64,000 nt of DNA. Source: Sphingobacterium tenebrionis (GTDB taxonomy: Bacteria > Bacteroidota > Bacteroidia > Sphingobacteriales > Sphingobacteriaceae). The translations under genes were made by a program, and so were the position numbers. This document shows, one piece after another, positions 1-9,000 of this stretch. Location: assembly GCF_037126265.1 (NCBI RefSeq), contig NZ_JAYLLN010000008.1:31905-95904 (forward strand), written 5' to 3'. Positions within the stretch are counted from its first letter, which is position 1, and each line of letters begins with the position of its first letter. Under the pieces are notes generated by a model. That model made no database searches and was not told where the DNA came from. It was given only the letters and a program-made list of their open reading frames with translations.

Positions 1-1853
1 AAGAACAACATCTGTTTCAATTTCTGATCGGCTTCCTGGCTACCATCCAACAACATCCCAAAACCACCATTGATTACTTCGCCCCAACCTACGCCACCAC
101 CATTATGTATAGATACCCAGGTTGCTCCACGGAAGCTATCACCAATCACGTTATGGATGGCCATATCGGCTGTGAATTTACTGCCGTCATAGATATTGCT
201 GGTCTCGCGGTATGGAGAATCCGTACCACTCACATCGTGGTGATCCCTGCCGAGAACCACAGGCGCGGAAAGTCTACCCTCTTCCACAGCCTTATTAAAA
301 GCTTCTGCAATGCGCATTCTTCCCAAAGCATCTGCATAGAGGATCCTCGCCTGAGAACCTACGACCAACCTGTTTTTCTCCGCTTCTTCGATCCATTTGA
401 TGTTATCTGCCATTTGTTGGTAGATCTCTTTAGGTGCATCCACTTGGATCTCTTTCATCACTTCCAGAGCAATCTGATCTGTTAAACGTAGGTCTTCTGC
501 CTTTCCGGAGGTACAAACCCAACGGAACGGTCCGAAACCATAGTCGAAACACATTGGGCCTAGGATATCCTGCACATAGGAAGGATATTTAAAATTCACC
601 CCATCTGCAGCAAATACATCAGCTCCGGCACGACTACATTCCAATAAAAAGGCATTACCATAGTCAAAGAAATATGTCCCGCGAGCGGAATGTTTATTCA
701 CTGCATTCGCATGCCTTACCAAAGTTTTTTGTACTTCTTGGGCAAAACGTTCCGGATGGTGGGCAATCAGTTCATTGGCCTCTTCAAAACTGATATCTGC
801 CGGATAGTATCCGCCAGACCAAGGGTTGTGCAAAGAGGTCTGGTCTGATCCCACGGTTATAAAAATATCTTCTTCATAGAATTGCTCCCATACATCCACG
901 ATGTTGCCGATATAGGCAATGGAAACCAATTCTTTGTTTTTCATGGCTGTTCTTACGCGATCGATCAAATCAGGCATGTTGTCGACCAACACATCTACCC
1001 ATCCTTGTTCATGACGTTTGGTCGCTGCGGCAGGGTTTACTTCAGCACATACCGTAATACAACCTGCTATATTACCTGCTTTCGGCTGAGCACCACTCAT
1101 TCCGCCTAATCCTGATGTAAGGAATACTTTCCCTTCAATACTTTCGCCTTCTTTCAGGTGTTTTCTAAAAGCATTCATGACCGTGATCGTTGTGCCATGC
1201 ACAATACCCTGCGGACCAATATACATATAGGATCCTGCGGTCATCTGCCCATATTGGGTAACCCCTAGGGCATTGAACCTTTCCCAATCATCTGGTTTGG
1301 AGTAATTGGGGATCATCATCCCATTGGTTACCACGACTCTTGGCGCATGAGCGGAAGATGGGAATAAACCCATCGGATGACCACTGTACATGTGCAGGGT
1401 CTGCTCATTGGTCATTTCCGCAAGATATTTCATCGTCACTAAGTATTGTCCCCAGTTCTGGAACACTGCACCATTACCACCGTAGGTGATCAATTCATGC
1501 GGGTGTTGTGCCACGGCAGGATCCAGGTTGTTCTGGATCATCAGCATTATAGCTGCAGCCTGTTGGCTTTTTGCAGGGTATTCTTCAATACCACGTGCAT
1601 ACATTTCGTAAGTAGGTCTGAACCTATACATATAGATTCGTCCATATTCACGAAGTTCTTCCAAGAACTCCGCTGCTAATTCGGCATGCCATTCTTTCGG
1701 AAAATAACGCAGTGCATTACGTAGCGCCAATTTCTCCTCTTCTTTATTTAATATGGCCTTGCGCTTGGGCGCATGGCTTACACTTGGATCTAGTTTGGTT
1801 TTTGCAGGCAATTCTTTCGGAATGCCTTGTATAATGGTTTCTTGAAAATTCAT
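1..1853 (-). CDS. hutU: Urocanate hydratase, 3' end outside window
   Basis: Urocanase converts urocanate to 4-imidazolone-5-propionate, the second step of histidine degradation, using tightly bound NAD+. The minus strand reads without interruption from an ATG at 1853 to the window edge, about 617 codons with no stop. Visible family features are the N-terminal YGGNGAVFQNW block, the glycine-rich GLGGMSGAQ NAD-binding segment, and the late block ending GWGEVINGGFGM. Bacteroidota urocanases are longer than the roughly 556-residue proteobacterial form, so only the last few dozen residues should be missing. The start lies 12 nt after the hutI stop, so it is the third gene of hutH-hutI-hutU. The next pathway gene is expected off the left edge but cannot be seen. 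Confidence 0.95.
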   Translation of the reverse strand, partial: MNFQETIIQGIPKELPAKTKLDPSVSHAPKRKAILNKEEEKLALRNALRYFPKEWHAELAAEFLEELREYGRIYMYRFRPTYEMYARGIEEYPAKSQQAAAIMLMIQNNLDPAVAQHPHELITYGGNGAVFQNWGQYLVTMKYLAEMTNEQTLHMYSGHPMGLFPSSAHAPRVVVTNGMMIPNYSKPDDWERFNALGVTQYGQMTAGSYMYIGPQGIVHGTTITVMNAFRKHLKEGESIEGKVFLTSGLGGMSGAQPKAGNIAGCITVCAEVNPAAATKRHEQGWVDVLVDNMPDLIDRVRTAMKNKELVSIAYIGNIVDVWEQFYEEDIFITVGSDQTSLHNPWSGGYYPADISFEEANELIAHHPERFAQEVQKTLVRHANAVNKHSARGTYFFDYGNAFLLECSRAGADVFAADGVNFKYPSYVQDILGPMCFDYGFGPFRWVCTSGKAEDLRLTDQIALEVMKEIQVDAPKEIYQQMADNIKWIEEAEKNRLVVGSQARILYADALGRMRIAEAFNKAVEEGRLSAPVVLGRDHHDVSGTDSPYRETSNIYDGSKFTADMAIHNVIGDSFRGATWVSIHNGGGVGWGEVINGGFGMLLDGSQEADQKLKQMLF

Positions 1854-1865
1854 TGTTCTTTAGTA

Positions 1866-3125
1866 TTAAAGGTTTTCGCCTTTGCGGAATACTTCCATTC
1901 CGGATTTCCATACCCGTGCAGGTTTTAATGAACCCTGCAGGTAGGTGATATTCTGATAATTAGCTGTTTCATAGATGATAAAGTCGGCTAAAGCTCCAGC
2001 TTTCAAGATGGCTCTATCTTTTAAGTTCAATGCTTTGGCCGCGCGGAAAGTTATACCGGCAAACACTTCGGTATTGCTCAGTTTTTCCATGGATGCCAAA
2101 ATGCTGGCACTTTCGATCAATTTCCCCATCGGTGCTGAACCTGGATTCCAGTCAGTGGCGATGGCCAAACATGCGCCGGCATCCAATAATTTTCGGGCAG
2201 GTGTAAATGCACACCCAATTCCCAAGGATGCCGCAGGTAGTGCAACAGCCACCACATTGGAATTTGCCAAGGCTTGGATTTCTTCTGCAGTGGAAGCTTC
2301 CAAGTGATCAGCCGAAACCGCATCTACCTCAACGGCCAAAGCCGAACCGGAAGTGCTGAACTGATCGGCATGTACCGTAATATCAAAGCCCATACTTTTT
2401 GCCTTTTCGAAATACGGTTTGGTCTGTTCTGCGGTAAACGCACTTTTTTCGACGAAGGCATCTATCCTATTGGTCAATCCTTCCGCTTTTAGGACTGGGA
2501 ATAATTCTTCTGCGATCCATTCCAGATACGATTCCGGGCTTCCCTCATAATCCTTCGGACACATGTGTGCAGCCAAACAGGTACTGATCAATTCTGCTTT
2601 ACTGCTTTCATTCGCCTTTTTGATAGCGCGGAGGGTTTTCAATTCCTCTGCCACATTCAATCCATACCCACTTTTCACCTCGATGGTGGTAATCCCCTGC
2701 TCCAATAAAGCATCTGCGTGTTTAAGGATCACCTCGGTCAATTCTTCCTCCGACAATGCCCTAGTATGTTTAACCGTGCTCCAAATCCCACCGCCGGCTT
2801 CCGCTATTTCCAGGTAAGAACTACCGGCATTACGCATGGCAAAATCATTGGCGCGGTTTCCGCCAAAAGCGATATGGGTATGGCAATCGATATAACCTGG
2901 AAGAACCACCTGGTCACCTTGTAAAAGGATCAAGTTTGCTTCCTGGCCATATTGGGTCTTTAAATCATTGAAATTTGAAATAGCCTTTATTTTATCCCCT
3001 TCCAGCAGGATTCCTGCATTTTCCTGGATCTGTAATTGGCTATCTTTTAACGCCCCTTTCATCGGCAGGTTGGCCATACTGACCAATTGCTTAAAGGGTC
3101 CTATTAACGTGAGTGCTTTGTTCAT
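1866..3125 (-). CDS. hutI: Imidazolonepropionase
   Basis: This amidohydrolase-superfamily enzyme hydrolyses imidazolone-5-propionate to N-formimino-L-glutamate, step three of histidine catabolism, in the cytoplasm. The 419-residue length is normal for the family. The metal-binding HxH is at His82 and His84 (CHTHIAFGG), followed by EVKSGYGL, a later HADQFS histidine and ATDWNPGS carrying the conserved aspartate. The start is 2 nt after the hutH stop, which implies translational coupling. No truncation or missing metal ligand was noticed. Confidence 0.96.
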   Translation of the reverse strand: MNKALTLIGPFKQLVSMANLPMKGALKDSQLQIQENAGILLEGDKIKAISNFNDLKTQYGQEANLILLQGDQVVLPGYIDCHTHIAFGGNRANDFAMRNAGSSYLEIAEAGGGIWSTVKHTRALSEEELTEVILKHADALLEQGITTIEVKSGYGLNVAEELKTLRAIKKANESSKAELISTCLAAHMCPKDYEGSPESYLEWIAEELFPVLKAEGLTNRIDAFVEKSAFTAEQTKPYFEKAKSMGFDITVHADQFSTSGSALAVEVDAVSADHLEASTAEEIQALANSNVVAVALPAASLGIGCAFTPARKLLDAGACLAIATDWNPGSAPMGKLIESASILASMEKLSNTEVFAGITFRAAKALNLKDRAILKAGALADFIIYETANYQNITYLQGSLKPARVWKSGMEVFRKGENL

Positions 3126-3127
3126 GC

Positions 3128-4699
3128 TTAATAGTTTTCGAAATATTCTACACCTGTACCGAAATAAGGCACACCTTCCTTCTCGGAAACCTCTTTGGCC
3201 AACTCAACCAATTCACCCGATTTCACCAATGCTAAAGCCGCATCTAGGATATCGGTCATAGGTTGGTCCTCTTCGATATGCGGGATGCTTTTACGCACAT
3301 GCTGATGGATGGCTTCCACTACCGCCGTAGATTTCAACGGTGCATGGTAATCCTTCGCTTGTGCAGCACATAATAGCTCGATACTTAATATCTTATCCAC
3401 ATTATCCAACACCTGTAATAATTTCCTTCCGGAAATCGAACCCATGCTAACGTGGTCCTCTTGCCCCAATGAAGTTGGGATGCTATCGGCACTTGCCGGG
3501 AAACATAATCCTTTATTTTCAGAAGCGATTGCTGCTGTACTGTATTGCAGGATCATAAAACCAGAGTTCAATCCAGTGCTTTTCATCAATAATTTTGGAA
3601 CGCCATTGGTCTCGCCTTCCAAAGAAAGATAAACCCTACGATCGGAGATATTTCCCAATTCAGAAACGGCCAAGGTCGCGTAATCTAACGGAAGAGCGAT
3701 CGGTTGACCATGGAAAGAACCTCCAGAAATGGTCAATTCATTGTTGATGATGATTGGATTATCTGTTACAGCATTGATCTCCGTTTCAATGATCTCCTTG
3801 AAGTGTAACCAGGCATTGCGGGATGCGCCATGAACCTGTGGGATACAACGTAAGGAATATGGATCCTGAACGCGGGAACAATTTTTATGTGATTCAAGAA
3901 TATCGGAACCTTTTAAGAGATTAAAAACCGTAGCAGCTACAAAGCTATTTCCCTTATACGGTCTTAATTGATGTAATTCAGTATAGAAAGGTTTGATGGA
4001 GCCATTCAATCCTTCGATCATCAGGGTCGCGATCAGGTCGGCATTGTTCATCAGGCGGTTCATTTCTACCACGGCTTTAACGCCATGAGCAGCCATAAAC
4101 TGGGTACCATTGATCAAGGCCAATCCTTCTTTAGCGCCAAGGGCAACAGGAGTAAGATTATGTTTCTTCAATACCTCAGCGGTAGAAACCTCTTTTCCGT
4201 CCTGCCATACTTTTCCATAACCGATCAAAGGAAGGAACAAGTGGGACAAAGGCGCTAAATCGCCCGATGCACCTACTGAACCTTGTTTTGGAACCACAGG
4301 GATCACATCCTCTTGGATGTGCCAGATGATCCTTTCGATGGTGCTGTATTGAACCCCTGAAAATCCTTTTGCCAAAGCTTGAACTTTCAGGATTAACATT
4401 AATTTACTCAATTCTTTATCGATGGCCTCACCCACACCTACGGCATGGCTCATCAGGATGTTCTCTTGTAATTTACGGGTATCTTGAGCACCAATCAGGG
4501 TAGTACACAATGGACCAAATCCTGTATTGATACCATAAACCACTTTTCCGGCATCAACAATATCTTGTACATATTGGGCACTTTGGTTTACTTTTGCTTT
4601 GCTTTCCTCGCTCAATTCACCTTTTAAATCTCCTTTTGCAATAGAGACAGCTTGGGAACTGCTCAAAAAATCTTCACCGTATTTAAATATTTTCATCAT
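3128..4699 (-). CDS. hutH: Histidine ammonia-lyase
   Basis: Histidase deaminates L-histidine to urocanate and ammonia, the entry step of the pathway. The Ala144-Ser145-Gly146 triad within GSVGASGDLAPLSHL is the sequence that self-cyclises into the MIO electrophile. YGINTGFGPL near residue 55 is another family signature. At 523 residues it is close to the usual 500-510. Two adjacent ATG codons (4699 and 4696) are both possible starts. It is the first gene of hutH-hutI-hutU. The promoter region is shared with the divergent LysR gene and carries an inverted repeat over the likely -7 element. Confidence 0.97.
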   Translation of the reverse strand: MMKIFKYGEDFLSSSQAVSIAKGDLKGELSEESKAKVNQSAQYVQDIVDAGKVVYGINTGFGPLCTTLIGAQDTRKLQENILMSHAVGVGEAIDKELSKLMLILKVQALAKGFSGVQYSTIERIIWHIQEDVIPVVPKQGSVGASGDLAPLSHLFLPLIGYGKVWQDGKEVSTAEVLKKHNLTPVALGAKEGLALINGTQFMAAHGVKAVVEMNRLMNNADLIATLMIEGLNGSIKPFYTELHQLRPYKGNSFVAATVFNLLKGSDILESHKNCSRVQDPYSLRCIPQVHGASRNAWLHFKEIIETEINAVTDNPIIINNELTISGGSFHGQPIALPLDYATLAVSELGNISDRRVYLSLEGETNGVPKLLMKSTGLNSGFMILQYSTAAIASENKGLCFPASADSIPTSLGQEDHVSMGSISGRKLLQVLDNVDKILSIELLCAAQAKDYHAPLKSTAVVEAIHQHVRKSIPHIEEDQPMTDILDAALALVKSGELVELAKEVSEKEGVPYFGTGVEYFENY

Positions 4700-4774
4700 A
4701 ATTATCTGTGTCTATCAAATTTAGCCGCTATATTTGATAATTAGTAATACCAATTTTTTCATCAATTGATAACT
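4700..4774. promoter_or_regulatory. Divergent hutH/lysR promoter region with LysR-type inverted repeat
   Basis: This 75-bp intergenic region contains a perfect inverted repeat: TATCAAAT (4713-4720), 11 nt, ATTTGATA (4732-4739), which has the spacing of a LysR-type site. TAnnTTTG -7 boxes of the Bacteroidota type sit on both strands: TAAATTTG on the minus strand (4723-4716) for hutH and TATATTTG on the plus strand (4729-4736) for lysR. Each overlaps one half-site. A further TATCAAAT lies at 4781-4788, inside the start of lysR, and a palindrome ATCAATTGAT at 4761-4770. Binding by the adjacent regulator is inference. Confidence 0.65.
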
Positions 4775-5668
4775 ATGAATTATCAAATAGAACTGAGACA
4801 TCTGCATTATTTTAAGGTTTTGGCGGAGGAACTGCATTTTAGGCGTGCAGCAGAACGTTTGTTTATTGCGCAACCTGGATTATCGAGGCAGATCAAGCAA
4901 TTGGAGGATTATTATCAGGCTCAATTGTTTGAAAGGGATAAGCGGAAGGTTTCTCTAACGCCTGCGGGCCAATACCTGCAGATGGAGGTGGATCTGTTGT
5001 TTAACCAATTAGGGAAGATCAAGGAACAGGTGGAAAAGATCGAGGAGGGGAAGCTTACTTCCTTGAAATTGGGATTTATCGGATCGGCGGTGCAGACTGT
5101 GCTGCCGGAATTATTGGTTAGCCTAAAGCATGAACAACCGTTGATTGATATTACCTTGAATGAGTTGTCCAATGAGTTTCAATTGGAGATGTTGCTGAAG
5201 AATGAATTGGATTTTGGTTTTGTTCGGATGGAAAAAGCTTTTCCGCCATTAAAATCGATTCCGGTGTTGACGGATCATTTTAGTTTGGTGGTTCCGAAGG
5301 ATGCGAAGAACAAGAACATTAAAAAGGTGGATATCTTGGATTATCAGAAGGAATCTTTTATACTTTTTTCGAAGGATTATAGTAGTTCGTATTATAATTT
5401 GGTGATGAGTATTTTTTATGATCATGGTTTTGAGCCGCATGTGACGTTGAAGACGGTGAATGCGTTGAGTATTTTTAATCTGGTAAGTCAGGGATTGGGC
5501 GTGGCGATCGTGCCATCTTCCTTGAAAAAGGGGTATCATACTCATGTTGATTTTTTGGATTTGAGCCATCTTCCACAACGGACGACATTGTCGTTGGTAT
5601 GGAACGAGGAGAATAGGAACCCGGGGTTGGGGTTGTTGTTGGATATTGTGAAGAAGATGATTAAGTGA
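4775..5668 (+). CDS. LysR-family transcriptional regulator
   Basis: A 297-residue protein, the normal LTTR length. It has an N-terminal winged helix-turn-helix (roughly residues 3-62, with AAERLFIAQPGLSRQIKQLE as the recognition region) and a periplasmic-binding-like effector domain from about residue 90. I chose the ATG at 4775; a TTG three codons upstream (4766) is in frame but less likely. It is divergent from hutH and shares its promoter region, so regulation of the hut operon by an intermediate such as urocanate is a reasonable inference, but the effector cannot be read from sequence. A composite repeat begins 35 nt after its stop. Confidence 0.9.
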   Translation: MNYQIELRHLHYFKVLAEELHFRRAAERLFIAQPGLSRQIKQLEDYYQAQLFERDKRKVSLTPAGQYLQMEVDLLFNQLGKIKEQVEKIEEGKLTSLKLGFIGSAVQTVLPELLVSLKHEQPLIDITLNELSNEFQLEMLLKNELDFGFVRMEKAFPPLKSIPVLTDHFSLVVPKDAKNKNIKKVDILDYQKESFILFSKDYSSSYYNLVMSIFYDHGFEPHVTLKTVNALSIFNLVSQGLGVAIVPSSLKKGYHTHVDFLDLSHLPQRTTLSLVWNEENRNPGLGLLLDIVKKMIK

Positions 5669-5702
5669 AGGGGTTGATGGGAGGTTTGCATGATTGGGGG
5701 GG

Positions 5703-5892
5703 CGTCATTGCGAGGAGGCACGACGAAGCAATCTTCCTTCATGTCATGCTGAGCGCAGTCGAAGCATCTACATGTGGTACTCGTACAGATCCTTCGACTT
5801 CGCTCAGGATGACAGAGACCTCTCAGGATGACAGAGACCACTCAGGATGACAAAGGCCAAAGATTGCTTCCTCGTGCCTCCTCGCAATGACG
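5703..5892. repeat. Composite nested palindromic repeat, copy R1
   Basis: A 190-bp nested palindrome between lysR and the macroglobulin gene. The outer arms begin with CGTCATTGCGAGGAGG and end with its complement. The inner arms are a GTCATGCTGAG...GAAGCATC unit on the left and a GTCATCCTGAG...GAAGGATC unit, inverted, on the right. Each unit contains its own 5-bp hairpin (ATGCT/AGCAT left, ATCCT/AGGAT right). The right inner arm has grown by a 19-bp tandem repeat (nearly three copies of a TCAGGATGACAGAGACC-type unit, about 5812-5862). Short open frames inside it are by-products of the repeat, not genes. Confidence 0.9.
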
Positions 5893-6002
5893 TGGAAATA
5901 AACAAAATAAAATATTTTTTTACCCCACCATTATGGAAATCTATATTATCTTGCATCAGATGAATAAAAACATATGGCATTCATCAACTTACCAACACCA
6001 TT

Positions 6003-9000
6003 ATGAAAAAAGCACTCTGGATTCTCCTCCTCTTCATCCCCTTATTTTCAATAGGACAAATCTCTCCACAAACAAATGATCTTACCAAAACATGGTTGGA
6101 AGTAGATCGCCTATTCAGCATAAAAAATTACGAACAAGCCTTACCCTTGCTCGCAACAATAAAAGCTGAATCCATAAAAAGAAAAGATGACGCCCTCTGG
6201 TTAAGAGCCTTTTTGGCAGAAACCCAAGTCGCAACTGTTAATACCAACGACGATAACCAATTCGAAAAAATCGACCAGCTTTTCCAGAATAACATCTCCA
6301 CCGCCAAACCCTTGGTAAAAGATGTACTCTATAATTTTTATGCCTCCTTCCTCGAAAACAACCTACACAGGTACCTCAGCAATTCGAGCAATAAATTTGT
6401 AGCGGCAGACCATAATCAAAAATGGGATATAATCGATTCCCTTTATAAGCTCTCTTTAACAAACAAACTCAGATTAAAAAAAGAAAAAACAGAGAAATGG
6501 AGTTCCATGTTTTCGGATCTTAATAATATACAACTCACACCTACCCTATTCCATTATCTAAGCATCAATTACCTATCTTTTCTTAAAAAAGATATGGTCA
6601 GCTATAAAAGTGCTTATCAAAATCTTCATCAGGAAATCATGGCCTTAAATAAAAACGAAGACTATAAAATTTCCGCCACTTTTTTTGCTTCCCAAAATCC
6701 AACCATAAAAGCAAATAACAACCTCCTCTACTTCCAAGCCTTACGGGATATCATGAAAACCTATCCAAGTGATTATAATGCTTATTTGCTTTATCAGATG
6801 GCATATAAACATTTTTATATGGGAAATAAGAAGGAAGCCTTAGCCTTGGTTGAAGAAGCTGAAAAAAATTACCCTAATTCTCCTTGGCTAAATAATGCAA
6901 AAAACCTGAATGAGGACATTAAAAGAGTAGAAATAGGAATGGATATGAAGGAATTCCAGTTGCAGAATTCCTATTTACCGATTAGTTTAAGACTGAGGAA
7001 TGTAGACAACCTTTATATCCGAGTCTATCGCACAACCAACCATCCGAAGGAACTGAAAAAATTTACAGTAAAATATGATAGTACGACCTTCGTGAACAGC
7101 TTAGATGCACCTCTGGCCTATGAGGAAGTCATACCCATAAAAGACCTAGCAGTTGGAGAATCTAAGCGCACCATCTATAAAATTAATCCCCTTCCGTATG
7201 GCCATTATACCATCTTGATCTCCAATAACGCAGCTTTTAAGGATGATGATAAATTCCAAAAGGTAAGTATCAATAATTTCTATATCACTGATTTCTTCTT
7301 TTCGGCAACCTTCGAAAAAGAAAATGAAAACAACGAAGAGTATCATACTTTATTCATCAACAGAAGGACCGGGCAACCCTATGCAAACAAAACATTCAGC
7401 CTCTACGAATTCTATGATAAAAATCCTCTGAAATTAATCCAGAAGATAAAAACAGACCAAAGAGGTTTCTATCATTTCAAAACAAACGAAAAGAAAGACA
7501 TCACGGATATTAATGATTATTATATTTATTTAGCTGATGAAAATCAATTTATAGATCTATCGGAGTTTCCGGAAACAGCTGATCATGTCCGATACGATCA
7601 AGAAAAAGAAGAAATTGAGGGTGAAGTCAGGATAAATGCCATGTTAGACCGCGGCATCTATAGACCCGGCCAACCTTTATACTTCAAAGGAATCATTTAC
7701 AATGATCACTATCTGAAAGGCAGGGTATTGGCCGATCAGAAAATCAAGGTCTATTTACATGATGTAAATTTCAGAAAAATTGACTCATTGGAACTGACAA
7801 GCAATGCTTATGGATCCATTCATGGAGAATTCAACCTACCAAGCCCCATATTGGCTGGTCGATTTAGATTATCCTTTCAACAGAAGGAGCTGCAGATTGG
7901 CGAAATAAGCTTTCGGGTAGAGGAGTATAAACGACCTACCTTTGAGGTTAAGCTGGAAACCAATAAAGAAACCTATACCAAAAAAGATACGGCCATATTC
8001 CAAGGTCAAGCCATGTCTTTAAATGGTGCGCCTTTGGTCGGCGCAAGTGTACATTATAAAGTAAACTATAGCGCTCGGGGTAAGCAGTATAAAAATGGTC
8101 TTTTTGTCGATTCGACTACGACGACCAATGAACTTGGAAAATTTACCATCAAAGTTCCATTGATGGATTCCACCTTCCAAACATTTACCGATTTCAGACT
8201 GAATTATGAGGTGGAGGTAGTCAATCAGAATGGTGAAATGCAATCGGCAGCTTCCAGTCATCAATACAGTGATAAACCATGGCGGATACAAATTCAAACG
8301 CCAAGGAATGTAGAAGAATATAAATGGTCTTCCATCCAGGTCCACACCTTAAATAACAATAATCAACCCCTGAAATTTGCTGGCGATGTACAGATCTTGA
8401 AAATAAAAGACCCTACTGTTGTGGTTCCGGAACACATGCGGAGTTATTTTAGGGATGTAGACTTTCATTTATTTTCCAATTCGGAATATAAAAAATATTT
8501 CCCGACCATATTTGATGATGTATTTATTGGTGATCAAAAATCAGAACTGATCAAAAGCTATTCTTTCGATACTCGGGATACCACGTTGGTTAGAATAGAT
8601 TCTAATCTATTTGGACGTGGAAGATATTTCATCAAAGCTTTATCCATTCAAGGCCGGGATAGTATCCGAGCACAAGCCCTGGTAAGTGTATTTGATAAAG
8701 CGACTGGAAAAAGTCTTAATTCTGAATTCCTAACCTATACCTTGGATAAGCCGAGTTATAAAGAGGGCGATGAAGTGACCCTGAAACTATTTACGGATCT
8801 AAAAGAAGTAAAGCGTCTTTATTTATTCAGCCAGATTGGAAACAAAAAACTTCCTTTGCAGGTATTGTCCTGGAATAATGGGAAAATTATCTATAAATTC
8901 AAGATTACCGAAGAACAGCTGAACAATAATATGCAGTTCCATGCTATGTTGATCTTCGACAACAAATTGTCGTCCTTACCTATCCACATCCCAATTGAAA

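Noticed and set aside
105..1679. Several plus-strand open frames of 75-126 codons in the first 1.7 kb
   Set aside because: They are antisense shadows of hutU, whose minus-strand frame is open throughout with clear urocanase motifs.
5542..5850. Short open frames with peptides like DPSTSLRMT in and around the composite repeats (also near 12.0, 20.8, 49.3, 53.4 and 63.8 kb)
   Set aside because: The peptides are translations of the repeat arms and recur on both strands wherever the repeat occurs. They are annotation by-products, not genes.
5703..5892. Insertion sequence or MITE with target-site duplication
   Set aside because: Terminal inverted arms are present, but I could not see a consistent flanking duplication, and there is no transposase in the window; left as a repeat family.
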